This document shows positions 35,442-44,218 of a stretch of 63,191 nucleotides of DNA, piece after piece. The position numbers and the translations under genes are program-made. This stretch comes from an uncultured Neokomagataea sp. (GTDB lineage: Bacteria; Pseudomonadota; Alphaproteobacteria; Acetobacterales; Acetobacteraceae). Position 1 is the stretch's first letter, and the number at the start of each line of letters is the position of its first letter. Below the pieces are notes generated by a model. The model was given only the letters and a program-made list of their open reading frames with translations, ran no database searches and was not told the DNA's origin. The stretch is taken from NCBI RefSeq assembly GCF_946476835.1, contig NZ_CAMKWA010000013.1, positions 1 to 63,191 on the forward strand, read 5' to 3'.

Positions 35442-36815
35442 TTATAGGAAGGGTAAGGGGCTAATTGTACGCGTGTCCCGGTGTAGCTGCACGAAGAGAT
35501 GCGGTGCTTCGGACGGCATTTGCCCCAAAGTAGCGGCTTGTTTTACGGAGCTGCCCGGACGGACGCTGATGGTGCCAAGGCCAGCGAGGACAAATCGATA
35601 ATCGCTCCCGCAATGGAGAATAAGCATTTGGCCAAAGGAGCGGAACGGTCCTGCAAACTCGATTTGGCCGGAACATGGGGCATGGACAGCCGCGAGAGGG
35701 GCAGGGGCATAGGTTACACCTGTGGCTGGCCCTGCTTCTGTTTCTTGGCCCCAAGAGGTGACGATGGGGCCGGTGACCGGGGCATGTCCGCCCCCTGTAT
35801 GAGGCGCTTCGCCGGGGGAGAGGGTTTTGACGCGCGCTTGTGCGGCGCGGGCCTGTGCAAGTTGATGAGCACGGGCTAAGCGGCGTGCTTCGGCTTCTAA
35901 AGCAGCGCGTGCATGGGCCTCTTGTATGGCTAATGCGGCAACAGCGTTGCTGAGGGCGGCAGCGTTTTGTTGGGCTTCGTGGAGGCTGCGTTGTGCGTCA
36001 GCCGCAGATTGTTGGGAATGGGCTGATTGTATAATAGCCCGCCGTGAGCGTGTGGCGGCGAGTGTTGCTTGTCGGGTTTGGGAGCGGCGGAGTGTATCGA
36101 GTTCAGCTTCGCGGTCTGTCAATGTTTGAGACAATGTCCCGAGCTGTGTTTGCTGTGTGCGCAGCGTATCGGCCCGATTATGCGTGAGGCGTGTCATCCC
36201 ATCTAAAATGGCTAGGGTTGTGGCTGCACGGGGAGCGGATTGTGGTGCGGTGAATAGTGCGGCATTGGGGCTTTGAGAAACGTGCAATAGCACTGGCAGA
36301 AAAGTAGACAGGGCACGGTTTTGAGCAGAAATAGCCTGCTGTAAACGGGTGCGTTGGGCCTGTAGGGAGGCGATTTCGCCTTCAAGGTTTTGGATGCGGC
36401 GTTGTGTGGTGTTGAGCGCCGCTTGCTTGGTGCGGCTTTGTTGCACGTAGGTTTTGGCTCGCGTCTGGTCCTGAACGGCTTGGCTTTGCGCTGTGCGTGC
36501 TGCTTGTTGTTGCGTAGCAATCGCTTCGGATGCGGCTTTTTCTTTCGCTTCCAGAGCCTTGCGTGCTGCGATGGCTTCGGCGAGTGCGCGCTGCCCTGCG
36601 GTGGGAGGTGTTACAGGCGCTTTATGGTGCGGTGTTTTGTGATGATGAGCGTCAGCCTGCGCTTTGCTGGAAGAGAGGGCCCCTCCCAGCAAAAGCGTGC
36701 CAATGAGCAATCCATGATTGAGACCGCGCCGGAAAGGGGAGGCCCTGAGTGGCGCGGCTTTATAATGGGCAGCGTTAGACGGTTTCAAGGTGATCAGCGG
36801 TGATGAGAGATTCAC
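35442..36815 (-). CDS. envC: EnvC-like murein hydrolase activator (degenerate LytM domain)
   Basis: Periplasmic activator of cell-separation amidases. After a signal segment (LNHGLLIGTLLLGGALSS) there is a long coiled coil (about residues 65-330, Ala/Gln/Arg-rich) and a C-terminal M23/LytM domain (about 355-457). The zinc ligands of active M23 enzymes are missing: the HxxxD position reads GVTYAPAP and the HxH position reads LFVQLHRD, as in EnvC-type activators that have lost catalysis. The start is GTG 36815 with GAGG about nine bases upstream, which overlaps the end of gpmI by 41 bases. Confidence 0.85.
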   Translation of the reverse strand: MNLSSPLITLKPSNAAHYKAAPLRASPFRRGLNHGLLIGTLLLGGALSSSKAQADAHHHKTPHHKAPVTPPTAGQRALAEAIAARKALEAKEKAASEAIATQQQAARTAQSQAVQDQTRAKTYVQQSRTKQAALNTTQRRIQNLEGEIASLQAQRTRLQQAISAQNRALSTFLPVLLHVSQSPNAALFTAPQSAPRAATTLAILDGMTRLTHNRADTLRTQQTQLGTLSQTLTDREAELDTLRRSQTRQATLAATRSRRAIIQSAHSQQSAADAQRSLHEAQQNAAALSNAVAALAIQEAHARAALEAEARRLARAHQLAQARAAQARVKTLSPGEAPHTGGGHAPVTGPIVTSWGQETEAGPATGVTYAPAPLAAVHAPCSGQIEFAGPFRSFGQMLILHCGSDYRFVLAGLGTISVRPGSSVKQAATLGQMPSEAPHLFVQLHRDTRTISPLPFL

Positions 36816-38322
36816 CAGTCATAGCCTCAGGCTGTGGGATGTTGAGAAGAGCCAGAAGCGTTGGAGCAAGATCAGCCAAGCGCCCATCATGGATGGTATG
36901 GCCGTGTGCATGAGCCAAGATCACTGGCACAATGTTGAGCGTATGGGCTGTATGTGGGCCGCCGGTCTCTGGGTCACGCATGGTTTCACAGTTACCATGA
37001 TCTGCCGTCACAAGGAGGCTTCCGCCGGCGCGCTGAATAGCGGCATCAATTTTGCCGAGGCCCGTATCAACGGTTTCACATGCTTTGATGGCGGCAGGCA
37101 GGGAGCCGGTGTGTCCGACCATGTCTGGGTTGGCAAAGTTGAGGACCAGCAGGTCAAACTTGCCGGAATCAATCGCCGCGACGACTTTTTCCGTCAGCTC
37201 AGGGGCGGACATTTCTGGCTGCAAGTCATAAGTAGCCACTTTAGGGGAAGGAACGAGGATGCGTTCTTCGCCTTCAAATTGCACTTCACGGCCACCGTTT
37301 AGGAAGTACGTAACGTGCGGGAATTTTTCAGTTTCTGCGGCGCGGAGCTGTGTTTTGCCCGCTTTGGATACTACTTCACCCAGAAGGTCATGTAGTGGCA
37401 CTTTGGGGAATAGGACGTGCGTATAAGGAGCGAGAGCGTCCGAGTAACGTGACATGGTGGCAACGGAGGCGAATTTCACGACGCGGCCGCGGTCATAACC
37501 GTCAAATTCAGGTTGGAGGAGGACGTCAAGCAACTGACGGATGCGGTCTGCGCGGTAATTGCAGGAGAGAATGCCGTCTCCGTCTTTCATGCCCTGATAA
37601 TCGCCGAGGACATGCGGTACGACGAACTCGTCGGTTTTGTCTTCTGCATAGCTGGCTTCGAGGACGCTGACGGCATCTTGGCCTTTCGGTCCTTTGCCGT
37701 CACGCAGTGCATTGATGGCGAGGCCAACACGCTCCCAGCGGTTGTCGCGGTCCAAGGCGTAGTAGCGGCCACTGATGGTGGCGACTGTAACGCTTTTAGG
37801 GAGGGATTCTAAAATCTCGGTGATGTATTCTTTGCCAGATTGTGGAGCCGTATCGCGGCCGTCACTGAACAGATGAACAGCAACGGGGATACCGGCATCG
37901 CTCACAATTTTGGCGAGTGCGATGAGATGGGCTTGATGGGCATGGACGCCGCCTGGAGAGGCAAGTCCCATAAGATGGCAGGTACCGCCAGATTTTTTAA
38001 GCGCATCAATGAAGGTGAGAAGTGTTTCATTCTTGGCCAGAGATCCATCACGGACAGCGCGGCTAATACGTGGCAGATCTTGCATGACCACACGGCCCGC
38101 ACCGATGTTGAGATGGCCGACTTCGGAATTGCCCATTTGACCTTCTGGAAGTCCGACATCTTCACCGCAGGCTTTGAGGAAAGCATGGGGGTTTTCAGCC
38201 CATAGGCGGTCAAAAGTAGGCGTCTTAGCCAGACGGACGGCATTGTCGGCGTTATCTTCACGCCAGCCAAAGCCATCAAGAATGACGAGCATAGCTGGAC
38301 GACGGGGTGTAGATGCGGACAT
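36775..38322 (-). CDS. gpmI: 2,3-bisphosphoglycerate-independent phosphoglycerate mutase
   Basis: Glycolytic/gluconeogenic enzyme converting 3- and 2-phosphoglycerate, with two metal ions. The 515-residue sequence has AMLVILDGFGWRED at the N-terminus, the phosphorylated Ser66 in GQMGNSEVGHLNIGAGR, DGRDTAP, and the C-terminal metal site VTADHGNCETM. ATG 38322 has GGAG eight bases upstream; a longer frame to 38403 is not needed. It is first in the minus-strand envelope block and overlaps the next gene by 41 bases, so envC depends on the gpmI transcript. Confidence 0.96.
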   Translation of the reverse strand: MSASTPRRPAMLVILDGFGWREDNADNAVRLAKTPTFDRLWAENPHAFLKACGEDVGLPEGQMGNSEVGHLNIGAGRVVMQDLPRISRAVRDGSLAKNETLLTFIDALKKSGGTCHLMGLASPGGVHAHQAHLIALAKIVSDAGIPVAVHLFSDGRDTAPQSGKEYITEILESLPKSVTVATISGRYYALDRDNRWERVGLAINALRDGKGPKGQDAVSVLEASYAEDKTDEFVVPHVLGDYQGMKDGDGILSCNYRADRIRQLLDVLLQPEFDGYDRGRVVKFASVATMSRYSDALAPYTHVLFPKVPLHDLLGEVVSKAGKTQLRAAETEKFPHVTYFLNGGREVQFEGEERILVPSPKVATYDLQPEMSAPELTEKVVAAIDSGKFDLLVLNFANPDMVGHTGSLPAAIKACETVDTGLGKIDAAIQRAGGSLLVTADHGNCETMRDPETGGPHTAHTLNIVPVILAHAHGHTIHDGRLADLAPTLLALLNIPQPEAMTGESLITADHLETV

Positions 38323-38497
38323 GGCAAATCTCCGATTTGCGCGGCGTCTGGGTAAGGCACCGTGACTTTTCTGTTGCGTGCGCATTATGCCACTTTTTTG
38401 CATGAATGCGAACGGGGGAATGTGTCCCTCTGATAGGATATGGGGGTGAAACCCTATATGATGTCAGTCAATTACCTGTGTGTAGAGGAATGATGTC

Positions 38498-38902
38498 ATG
38501 GGGCAAGAGCAAGAAAGTAGTTGTGGCCCTACGGGGTGCGGTGTGGGGCTGACGCCTGAACAGCGTCGTATTTTGCGTGAGCATGGGACGGAGCGCCCTG
38601 GGTCTAGTCCGCTTAACGATGAAAAGCGGGAAGGGCTGTATGCTTGCGCTGGATGCGGGCAGGAGCTCTTTGAGTCGGCGCATAAATATGACAGTGGCAG
38701 CGGTTGGCCATCGTTTTTCACGGTACGTGAAGGGGTGTTAGGCACGACCGAAGATATGCGCTTTGGTATGTTGCGGACTGAAGTGCATTGCGGTGAGTGT
38801 AAAGGGCATTTGGGGCACCTTTTCCCGGATGGTCCACCACCAACAGGGCTGAGGTATTGTATTAATGGTCTTGCCTTGGCGTTCCGCCCCAAGGGGGCTT
38901 AA
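38498..38902 (+). CDS. msrB: Peptide-methionine (R)-S-oxide reductase MsrB
   Basis: Repairs oxidised methionine in proteins. The 134-residue protein has the zinc cysteines Cys50/Cys53 (YACAGCGQELF) and Cys98/Cys101 (VHCGECKGHLGH), the GSGWPSF motif and the catalytic Cys121 in LRYCINGLAL. The N-terminal extension contains two further cysteines (SSCGPTGCG). It is divergent from gpmI and followed by its own terminator. Oxidative repair suits an obligate aerobe. Confidence 0.95.
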   Translation: MGQEQESSCGPTGCGVGLTPEQRRILREHGTERPGSSPLNDEKREGLYACAGCGQELFESAHKYDSGSGWPSFFTVREGVLGTTEDMRFGMLRTEVHCGECKGHLGHLFPDGPPPTGLRYCINGLALAFRPKGA

Positions 38903-38934
38903 CGCCATACAAAGTGTGACGAGTCGTTGTGTAG

Positions 38935-38970
38935 GATGAGGAAGATAGGTATCTTTCCTCATCTTTTATT
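38935..38970 (+). terminator. Rho-independent terminator after msrB
   Basis: GATGAGGAA (38935-38943) pairs with TTCCTCATC (38955-38963); the stem continues through GATA/TATC with one bulge. It is followed by TTTTATT. It lies about 30 bases after the msrB stop. Confidence 0.85.
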
Positions 38971-39045
38971 ATGTGTGCCTGTTTGTTTGGACTGGCTACG
39001 TGCTGCGCTTGTGTCATTGGGGTGTGGCCGTTTTGGAGAGTATTC

Positions 39046-39684
39046 ATGAGTGTGTCCCCTATCGTTCTTACGCATCCGCTCGTTCGTCATAAGCTGACGC
39101 GTCTGCGCGACAAGACAACATCGACAGCGGGGTTTCGTCGCTTAACACGTGAGTTGAGCTTGTTGTTGGCGTATGAGGCAACGCGTGATTTGGCGTTGGT
39201 TCCGCGTGATATTTGTGCGCCGAGTGGCCCGATGGTTGGGGAAGAGTTGGACGGTAAGAAGCTGTGCTTCGTATCGATTTTGCGGGCTGGGAATGGTTTG
39301 TTGGATGGGATGCTGGATCTCGTACCATCTGCGCGTGTTGGGCATATTGGCTTGAAGCGGGATCATGATACGCTCGAAGTGAGCGAATATTATTTCAATA
39401 TGCCCAGTGACGTTCCGGGCCGTACCTGCATTGTGTTGGACCCTATGTTGGCCACGGGGCATTCGGCTGCAGCGGCCATTGCGCGGGTAAAAGAAGCCGG
39501 TGCGCGTGATATTGTTTTCGCGTGTTTGTTGGCGGCTCCAGAAGGGGTGGCGCACATGAATGAAAAGCATCCTGATGTACGTATTGTAACGTGCTCTCTT
39601 GATAAGAAACTAGATGAGAATGGCTATATCGTGCCCGGTTTGGGGGATGCAGGCGATCGCTTGTTTGGTACGCGTGAACGTTAA
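39046..39684 (+). CDS. upp: Uracil phosphoribosyltransferase
   Basis: Pyrimidine salvage enzyme: uracil + PRPP to UMP. The 212-residue protein has [16 protein letters not shown] at the start, [20 protein letters not shown], and the PRPP-binding [16 protein letters not shown]. The C-terminus has the uracil-binding [20 protein letters not shown] 39046 has GGAGAG five bases upstream and aligns with known Upp starts; an earlier in-frame start at 38971 is rejected. A clear terminator follows 18 bases after the stop. Confidence 0.97.
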   Translation: MSVSPIVLTHPLVRHKLTRLRDKTTSTAGFRRLTRELSLLLAYEATRDLALVPRDICAPSGPMVGEELDGKKLCFVSILRAGNGLLDGMLDLVPSARVGHIGLKRDHDTLEVSEYYFNMPSDVPGRTCIVLDPMLATGHSAAAAIARVKEAGARDIVFACLLAAPEGVAHMNEKHPDVRIVTCSLDKKLDENGYIVPGLGDAGDRLFGTRER

Positions 39685-39702
39685 TTTGTAATCTACACCT
39701 TG

Positions 39703-39730
39703 CCCGCTCCGTTATTTGGGGGCGGGTTTT
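39703..39730 (+). terminator. Rho-independent terminator after upp
   Basis: CCCGCTCC (39703-39710) pairs with GGGGCGGG (39719-39726, one G-T pair) around an 8-base loop, followed by TTTT. Confidence 0.8.
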
Positions 39731-39882
39731 GTGCGCTGTTATGGCGTACATATTTTTGGAAATCTGAGCGGCAACACAAATCCGTTAACACCGTGCAGCT
39801 CATGATCTGTTGATCTCATCTTTTGAACATCTGGGCGTAGTCTCCTCGCGATGCAGCGTAGGCAGATGAAGGCCGTAAGAAG

Positions 39883-41115
39883 ATGTCAGATCGCTTTGAG
39901 GTTTTGATTGTTGGTGGTGGGGTAGCGGGGCTTTCTCTCGCGACGCAACTGGGCAAGAGCTTAGGAAAGCGGAAAAAAGCACGCATCACGCTGATTGATA
40001 AGAGTTTTTCACATGTCTGGAAGCCGATGCTGCACCGTTTTGCGGCCGGTACGGGCATAGGAGAAAATGATCGGATCAGCTTTATTACCCATGCGAGCGG
40101 GCATCATTTTGAATTTTGGCCTGGTGAGGTTGTGTCGATCGACCGTGCGCGGCGGCGGGTGGTTCTCAGCGCGTTTCATGCTCCAGATCAATCTCTGATC
40201 TTAGAAAGCCGGACCATGCATTATGATGCGTTGGTTCTGGCGGTAGGCAGTTGTGCGAATGATTTTGGGACGCCGGGCGTTAAAGAGCATTGCTTGTGTA
40301 TTGATAATCTTGTGGAAGCGAATGCTTTTAACGAGAAGTTTCGTATGGAGTTAATCCGCTCTTTTGCGAACAGCACAGAGCTCGATATTGCGATTGTAGG
40401 TGGTGGCGCGACGGGAACGCAGCTCGCGGCAGAATTACACAAAGCGTTGGATATTTTTGACCCTTATAGTTTGCATGCTTTTGGGCGTGTTCCGCCGAGG
40501 TTACATATTACGCTTTTGCAGTCGGGGGAGCGTATTCTCCCGGCCTTTCCTGAGGCGGTGTCACATGCAGCGCAAAGTGAGTTGGAGCGTTTGGGGGTAA
40601 CGGTCCGGACGTCATCGCGCGTTTCTGCGGCGGATGCGACGGGCTTTACATTAAAAGATGGGACTTATGTGAAGGCACCGTTACGGGTGTGGGCTGCTGG
40701 GGTTAAGGCGCCGGAAGTAACGCAATCTTATGGCGGATTGGTGTTGAATAAGGCGGGGCAAATTTTGGTGAATGCCAATTTGAGCGCCAAAGATGATCCG
40801 CATATTTTTGCTCTAGGGGATTGCTCGTATATTGAAGGTGACCCGTTGCCAGCAACGGCACAGGTTGCGCGTCAGCAGGCCAATCATTTAGCGCGTTATT
40901 TCCCCGCTTGGGTTGAGCGGGGGCGCGCTGTGCCATCTTGTGTGTTTCGGAATAAGGGCGCGATTGTCGCTTTGGGTAAATATAATGGCTGGACGGCATT
41001 TCCCGGTGGCACGGTATGGGGAGGGGGCTGTCTCACGGCTTGGCTGCGCGCTTGGGTCATTTATTGCTTTATAGGCAGCACCAAGTGGCATTGTACGGCT
41101 TTTTCCGTGGCATGA
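39883..41115 (+). CDS. ndh: Type II NADH dehydrogenase, frameshifted near the C-terminus
   Basis: Non-proton-pumping NADH:quinone oxidoreductase bound to the inner face of the membrane. As read it has 410 residues: FAD site VLIVGGGVAGLSLATQL near residue 7, HVWKPMLHRFAAG, NADH site IAIVGGGATGTQLAAEL near 168, and IFALGDCSYIEGDPLPATAQ near 308-327. The end (CLTAWLRAWVIYCFIGSTKW) does not match the family. The -1 frame from about 41028 encodes the expected YRQHQVALYGFFRG tail and stops at 41174. One base seems missing in the G-run 41018-41027. AAGAAG precedes the ATG. Confidence 0.9.
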   Translation: MSDRFEVLIVGGGVAGLSLATQLGKSLGKRKKARITLIDKSFSHVWKPMLHRFAAGTGIGENDRISFITHASGHHFEFWPGEVVSIDRARRRVVLSAFHAPDQSLILESRTMHYDALVLAVGSCANDFGTPGVKEHCLCIDNLVEANAFNEKFRMELIRSFANSTELDIAIVGGGATGTQLAAELHKALDIFDPYSLHAFGRVPPRLHITLLQSGERILPAFPEAVSHAAQSELERLGVTVRTSSRVSAADATGFTLKDGTYVKAPLRVWAAGVKAPEVTQSYGGLVLNKAGQILVNANLSAKDDPHIFALGDCSYIEGDPLPATAQVARQQANHLARYFPAWVERGRAVPSCVFRNKGAIVALGKYNGWTAFPGGTVWGGGCLTAWLRAWVIYCFIGSTKWHCTAFSVA

Positions 41116-41174
41116 TGTCGTTTTGTTCGGATTGGATGGAGGGGCGTATTCGACCCTCGGTGCGTTTGGATTGA
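41028..41174 (+). other. Out-of-frame C-terminal tail of ndh
   Basis: In the frame one base back from the main ndh reading, codons from 41028 give LSHGLAARLGHLLLYRQHQ, then VALYGFFRGMMSFCSDWMEG and RIRPSVRLD before TGA at 41172-41174. This is the membrane-binding tail expected for alphaproteobacterial NDH-2. Adding one G to the run at 41023-41027 would join it in frame to GGTVWGGG. It may be a sequencing error, a recent mutation or, less likely, programmed frameshifting. Confidence 0.8.
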
Positions 41175-41202
41175 AGGGCGGAGGCAGCGTAGGGGAGATC
41201 AG

Positions 41203-41222
41203 TGTGCAAAGAGGGTTGCACA
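41203..41222. terminator. Hairpin after ndh
   Basis: TGTGCAA (41203-41209) pairs with TTGCACA (41216-41222) around AGAGGG. No T-run follows. A second stem, ATCTCGCA (41359-41366) with TGCGAGAT (41375-41382), lies downstream of the minus-strand tRNA-Ser and could end that transcript. Nothing else was recognised between 41175 and 41442. Confidence 0.45.
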
Positions 41223-41442
41223 TTGTGGGCTGTAAGGTTGGGTGTTGAGGCGTGGTTATTGCGCAGCGCTCTGAAAATTAAAGCATAAAATGTTGTGGTG
41301 TATTTTATGGGTACGGCGTGACGGCTGGCGTTTATGCTAAAATTGACCATTCTGCCGCATCTCGCATCTGTAGGTGCGAGATAGAGCGCGTAGTGTCTTC
41401 GATCTTAACTTGTAAGAGCTATTGCATTTTTAGGGGAATATA

Positions 41443-41532
<90 letters not shown>

Positions 41533-41638
41533 TCATGAGGTTCAAATTCATGAACGTCATGTCTGGAGCGTCTTGAAGCGCATAACGCTATCTCTCGTCA
41601 AGAGGAATAATGCGATTATTTTGAGTGGGGATTACTTT

Positions 41639-41669
41639 TTGACACTCTAACCCCGGAGTTTCGTAACAT
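41639..41669 (+). promoter_or_regulatory. Weak candidate promoter for the Spy-like gene
   Basis: A perfect TTGACA (41639-41644) is followed by TAACAT (41664-41669), but the spacing of 19 is long. It lies about 85 bases before the gene at 41755. The rest of 41533-41754 shows no gene or other structure. Confidence 0.3.
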
Positions 41670-41754
41670 TTTTTTTGGCATGCTCCTGTTTTAGTCGAGG
41701 GGTTGGCTTCGGCGTGATGTGCAATGTTCTCGTGAGCGAGGTCTAACAAGTCTT

Positions 41755-42234
41755 ATGAAATCTATGCGATTGGCTCTTCGTGTGTTGGGTGTGTTTGTGG
41801 TTGCTGTGCCTGGCGTGATGTTGGCGCAGCCCGCTGTGCATTTTGGTGGTATGCCGCCTTTGCCTGTTCCGCCGGGTGTTGTTTTGAATGATGCACAAAA
41901 GGCGCAAGTGAAAGCATTGCTCCATAACGATCATGCTGCGGAGCATGAGCGGCATCAGAAGCTAGATGCTCTGCGTCATCAGATTATGGATGGTTTAACG
42001 GTCGAGGGGGCGTTGGATCGTGAGCATCTGGCACAATTAAGTGTGCAGGAAGCGGCGCTTCACGCAGAGGAAGCGCAGGGGCGTTTGGCAGTGCAAGAGA
42101 AGATACATGATCTTTTGACGCCGGAGCAGCAGCATCAGGCATCGGTGACTGCGCATAAGCTGCATGAGTTGCATGAGCAGATTGATGCGTTGACAGGACG
42201 TCCGCCGGAGCCACCCGTTGGTGAGCAGCCATAA
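41755..42234 (+). CDS. Periplasmic Spy/CpxP-like (LTXXQ) protein
   Basis: Exported protein of 159 residues. After a signal peptide (SMRLALRVLGVFVVAVPGVM, then LAQPA) it is nearly all helical and rich in His, Gln and Glu, with LNDAQKAQVKALLHNDHAAE and LLTPEQQHQASV, the LTxxQ-type motif of Spy/CpxP proteins. Such proteins are periplasmic chaperones or metal-stress sensors. The many histidines (EHERHQK, HKLHELHEQ) could bind metal, which is inference. ATG 41755 is chosen for the signal peptide; ATG 41764 is also possible. Confidence 0.65.
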   Translation: MKSMRLALRVLGVFVVAVPGVMLAQPAVHFGGMPPLPVPPGVVLNDAQKAQVKALLHNDHAAEHERHQKLDALRHQIMDGLTVEGALDREHLAQLSVQEAALHAEEAQGRLAVQEKIHDLLTPEQQHQASVTAHKLHELHEQIDALTGRPPEPPVGEQP

Positions 42235-42314
42235 GAGCGAATCTACTACAGAGAATCCCCTATTTGCTTGACCTCGAGTAGGGAAAGCGATAGGGGAGGT
42301 TTCGTTTTCGGACA

Positions 42315-42351
42315 CGCCACACCGCGAAGGCTCGCGCAGTGGCGCTTTTTT
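42315..42351 (+). terminator. Terminator-like hairpin directly before ffh
   Basis: CGCCAC (42315-42320) pairs with GTGGCG (42339-42344), with inner CGCGA/TCGCG, followed by C and six Ts (42346-42351). It ends 20 bases before the ffh start, which leaves no room for a promoter between. It is therefore either the terminator of the Spy-like gene acting inside an operon or an attenuator in the ffh leader. A possible -35 TTGACC lies at 42268-42273, upstream of it. Confidence 0.65.
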
Positions 42352-42371
42352 GTTGCGATAAGGTAGTCCCG

Positions 42372-43790
42372 TTGTTCGATCGTCTTTCAGGCAAGATGTC
42401 CGGTGTTCTCGAAGGTCTCTCCCGTAATGGGAAGCTTTCTGAGGACGATGTTACGGAAGCAATGCGTGAGGTTCGCCTTGCTATGTTGGAGGCTGACGTT
42501 GCGTTGCCAGTGGTGCGCAGCTTCGTCAACAATGTGCGTGAGCGTGCCGTTGGGCAGGAAGTGCTGGAGAGCGTTTCTCCAGGGCAGGTTGTTGCGAAGA
42601 TCGTTAACGACGCATTGATTGATGCGTTGGGCGGTGCTGGTGCAACACCGTTAAACCTATCTGCCTCAGCTCCTGTGCCAATCTTAATGGTTGGTTTGCA
42701 GGGCTCTGGTAAGACGACGACGTCAGGTAAGATTGCTCTACGCTTGTCGTCGCGTGAGCGTAAGAAGGTGCTTCTGGCAAGCTTGGACGTACAACGTCCT
42801 GCTGCGCAGTTGCAGTTGCAGCAGCTTGCTGAACGCGTGAATGCAAGCACTGGTCTGGTGACATCTTTGCCAATCGTAGCGGGGCAAAGCCCTGTTGAGA
42901 TTGCTCAGCGTGCGCTCGATGTTGGGCGTCGTGAAGGGTATGACATTGTCATCCTCGATACGGCGGGCCGTTTGTCGATCGATGAAGCACTGATGGAAGA
43001 AGTGCGTCAGATCCGCGCTGTGTCGAACCCGGCGGAAACGCTGTTGGTTGCCGATGCAATGACGGGGCAGGACGCCGTGAATACCGCGCAAGCTTTTAAT
43101 GAGGCTGTCGGGATCACTGGTGTTGTCATGAGCCGTATGGATGGTGATGCACGTGGTGGTGCTGTCCTGTCCATGAAGGCCATTACGGGTGCGCCGATCA
43201 AATTTACCGGTGCTGGCGAAAAGCTGGAAGCACTGAATGAGTTTCACCCAGAACGCGTCGCTGGACGTATTTTGGGATTGGGTGACGTCGCTGGTCTCGT
43301 TGAAAAAGCGTCTGAAACGCTGGATCATGAGGAAGGCGAGCGCGTTGCTAAAAAGATGCTCGCGGGTAAGTTCGACCTCGACGATTATGTCTCGCAGATT
43401 AACCAGATCAACCGTATGGGTTCGATCTCGGGTATTCTGGGGATGTTGCCGGGTATGGGCAAGCTCAAGGATATGCTGGGTGATAAGGAAATCGATCAGT
43501 CGATTTTCGTCCGTCACAAAGCAATCATTTCGTCCATGACGAAAAAAGAGCGCAAAACACCCGCGATCATTAAAGCTTCGCGCAAGAAGCGGATCGCGGC
43601 TGGTTCCGGTACCAGCGTGCAGGAGGTTAACCGCCTTCTCAAGCAGTTTGATGACATGTCCACCATGATGAAGCGTATCAGCAAAATGGGCCTTGGTGGC
43701 CTGATGCGTGGCATGGGTGGTGCAGGTGGTCTTGCGGATATGATGAAGGGTATGCCGGGTGGCCCCGGTGGTCGTCCACCTTTCCGTTGA
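42372..43790 (+). CDS. ffh: Signal recognition particle protein Ffh
   Basis: GTPase that binds signal sequences of nascent membrane proteins and, with 4.5S RNA, delivers ribosomes to FtsY and SecYEG. The 472-residue protein has the N domain, G1 motif GLQGSGKTT at 108-116, DTAGR, TKMDG-equivalent SRMDGDARGGA, and a Met-rich M domain (GGLMRGMGGAGG tail). The start is TTG 42372 with AAGG eight bases before it, matching the usual MFDRLSGKMSG. An earlier GTG at 42339 lies inside the terminator-like stem. It is followed by rpsP 41 bases on. Confidence 0.95.
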   Translation: MFDRLSGKMSGVLEGLSRNGKLSEDDVTEAMREVRLAMLEADVALPVVRSFVNNVRERAVGQEVLESVSPGQVVAKIVNDALIDALGGAGATPLNLSASAPVPILMVGLQGSGKTTTSGKIALRLSSRERKKVLLASLDVQRPAAQLQLQQLAERVNASTGLVTSLPIVAGQSPVEIAQRALDVGRREGYDIVILDTAGRLSIDEALMEEVRQIRAVSNPAETLLVADAMTGQDAVNTAQAFNEAVGITGVVMSRMDGDARGGAVLSMKAITGAPIKFTGAGEKLEALNEFHPERVAGRILGLGDVAGLVEKASETLDHEEGERVAKKMLAGKFDLDDYVSQINQINRMGSISGILGMLPGMGKLKDMLGDKEIDQSIFVRHKAIISSMTKKERKTPAIIKASRKKRIAAGSGTSVQEVNRLLKQFDDMSTMMKRISKMGLGGLMRGMGGAGGLADMMKGMPGGPGGRPPFR

Positions 43791-43831
43791 TCCGTTTTTA
43801 GTAGTTTTTAGTTTTCTTTCAGGAGTTATTC

Positions 43832-44188
43832 ATGAGCCTCAAGATTCGCCTTTCGCGCGCTGGCGCTAAGAAGCGTCCTTACTACCACATCGTTGTTGCT
43901 GACAGCCGTAGCCCACGCGATGGCCGTTTCATCGAGAAGGTTGGTGCATACAACCCAATGCTGCCGTCTGATCACGCTGATCGTATCAAGCTGAACGACG
44001 AGCGTATCAAGCACTGGCTGTCCAATGGTGCACAGGTTACAGACCGTGTTGCACGTTTCCTTGGTAACGCAGGTCTGGCTCCTAAGCCTGTCTTCCGTGA
44101 CCAGCCGAAGAAGTCTGCTCCGAAGGCTAAGGCTCAAGAGCGCGCTAAGGAAGCTGCTGAAGCCGCTGCCGCAGCAGCTGCAGCTTAA
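43832..44188 (+). CDS. rpsP: 30S ribosomal protein S16
   Basis: Small-subunit assembly protein, 118 residues. Starts [20 protein letters not shown] followed by [20 protein letters not shown] and the [12 protein letters not shown]-like [20 protein letters not shown]. The Ala/Lys-rich tail is typical for alphaproteobacteria. ATG 43832 has CAGGAG seven bases upstream. It begins the rpsP-rimM-trmD-rplS series. Confidence 0.97.
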   Translation: MSLKIRLSRAGAKKRPYYHIVVADSRSPRDGRFIEKVGAYNPMLPSDHADRIKLNDERIKHWLSNGAQVTDRVARFLGNAGLAPKPVFRDQPKKSAPKAKAQERAKEAAEAAAAAAAA

Positions 44189-44218
44189 TTAGTATTTATC
44201 GAACCGGTGAGCTGATCC

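Noticed and set aside
41018-41030. Programmed -1 frameshift signal in ndh
   Set aside because: The G-run does not fit the X XXY YYZ slippery pattern in the ndh frame and no pseudoknot was seen close behind; a lost base or sequence error is simpler.
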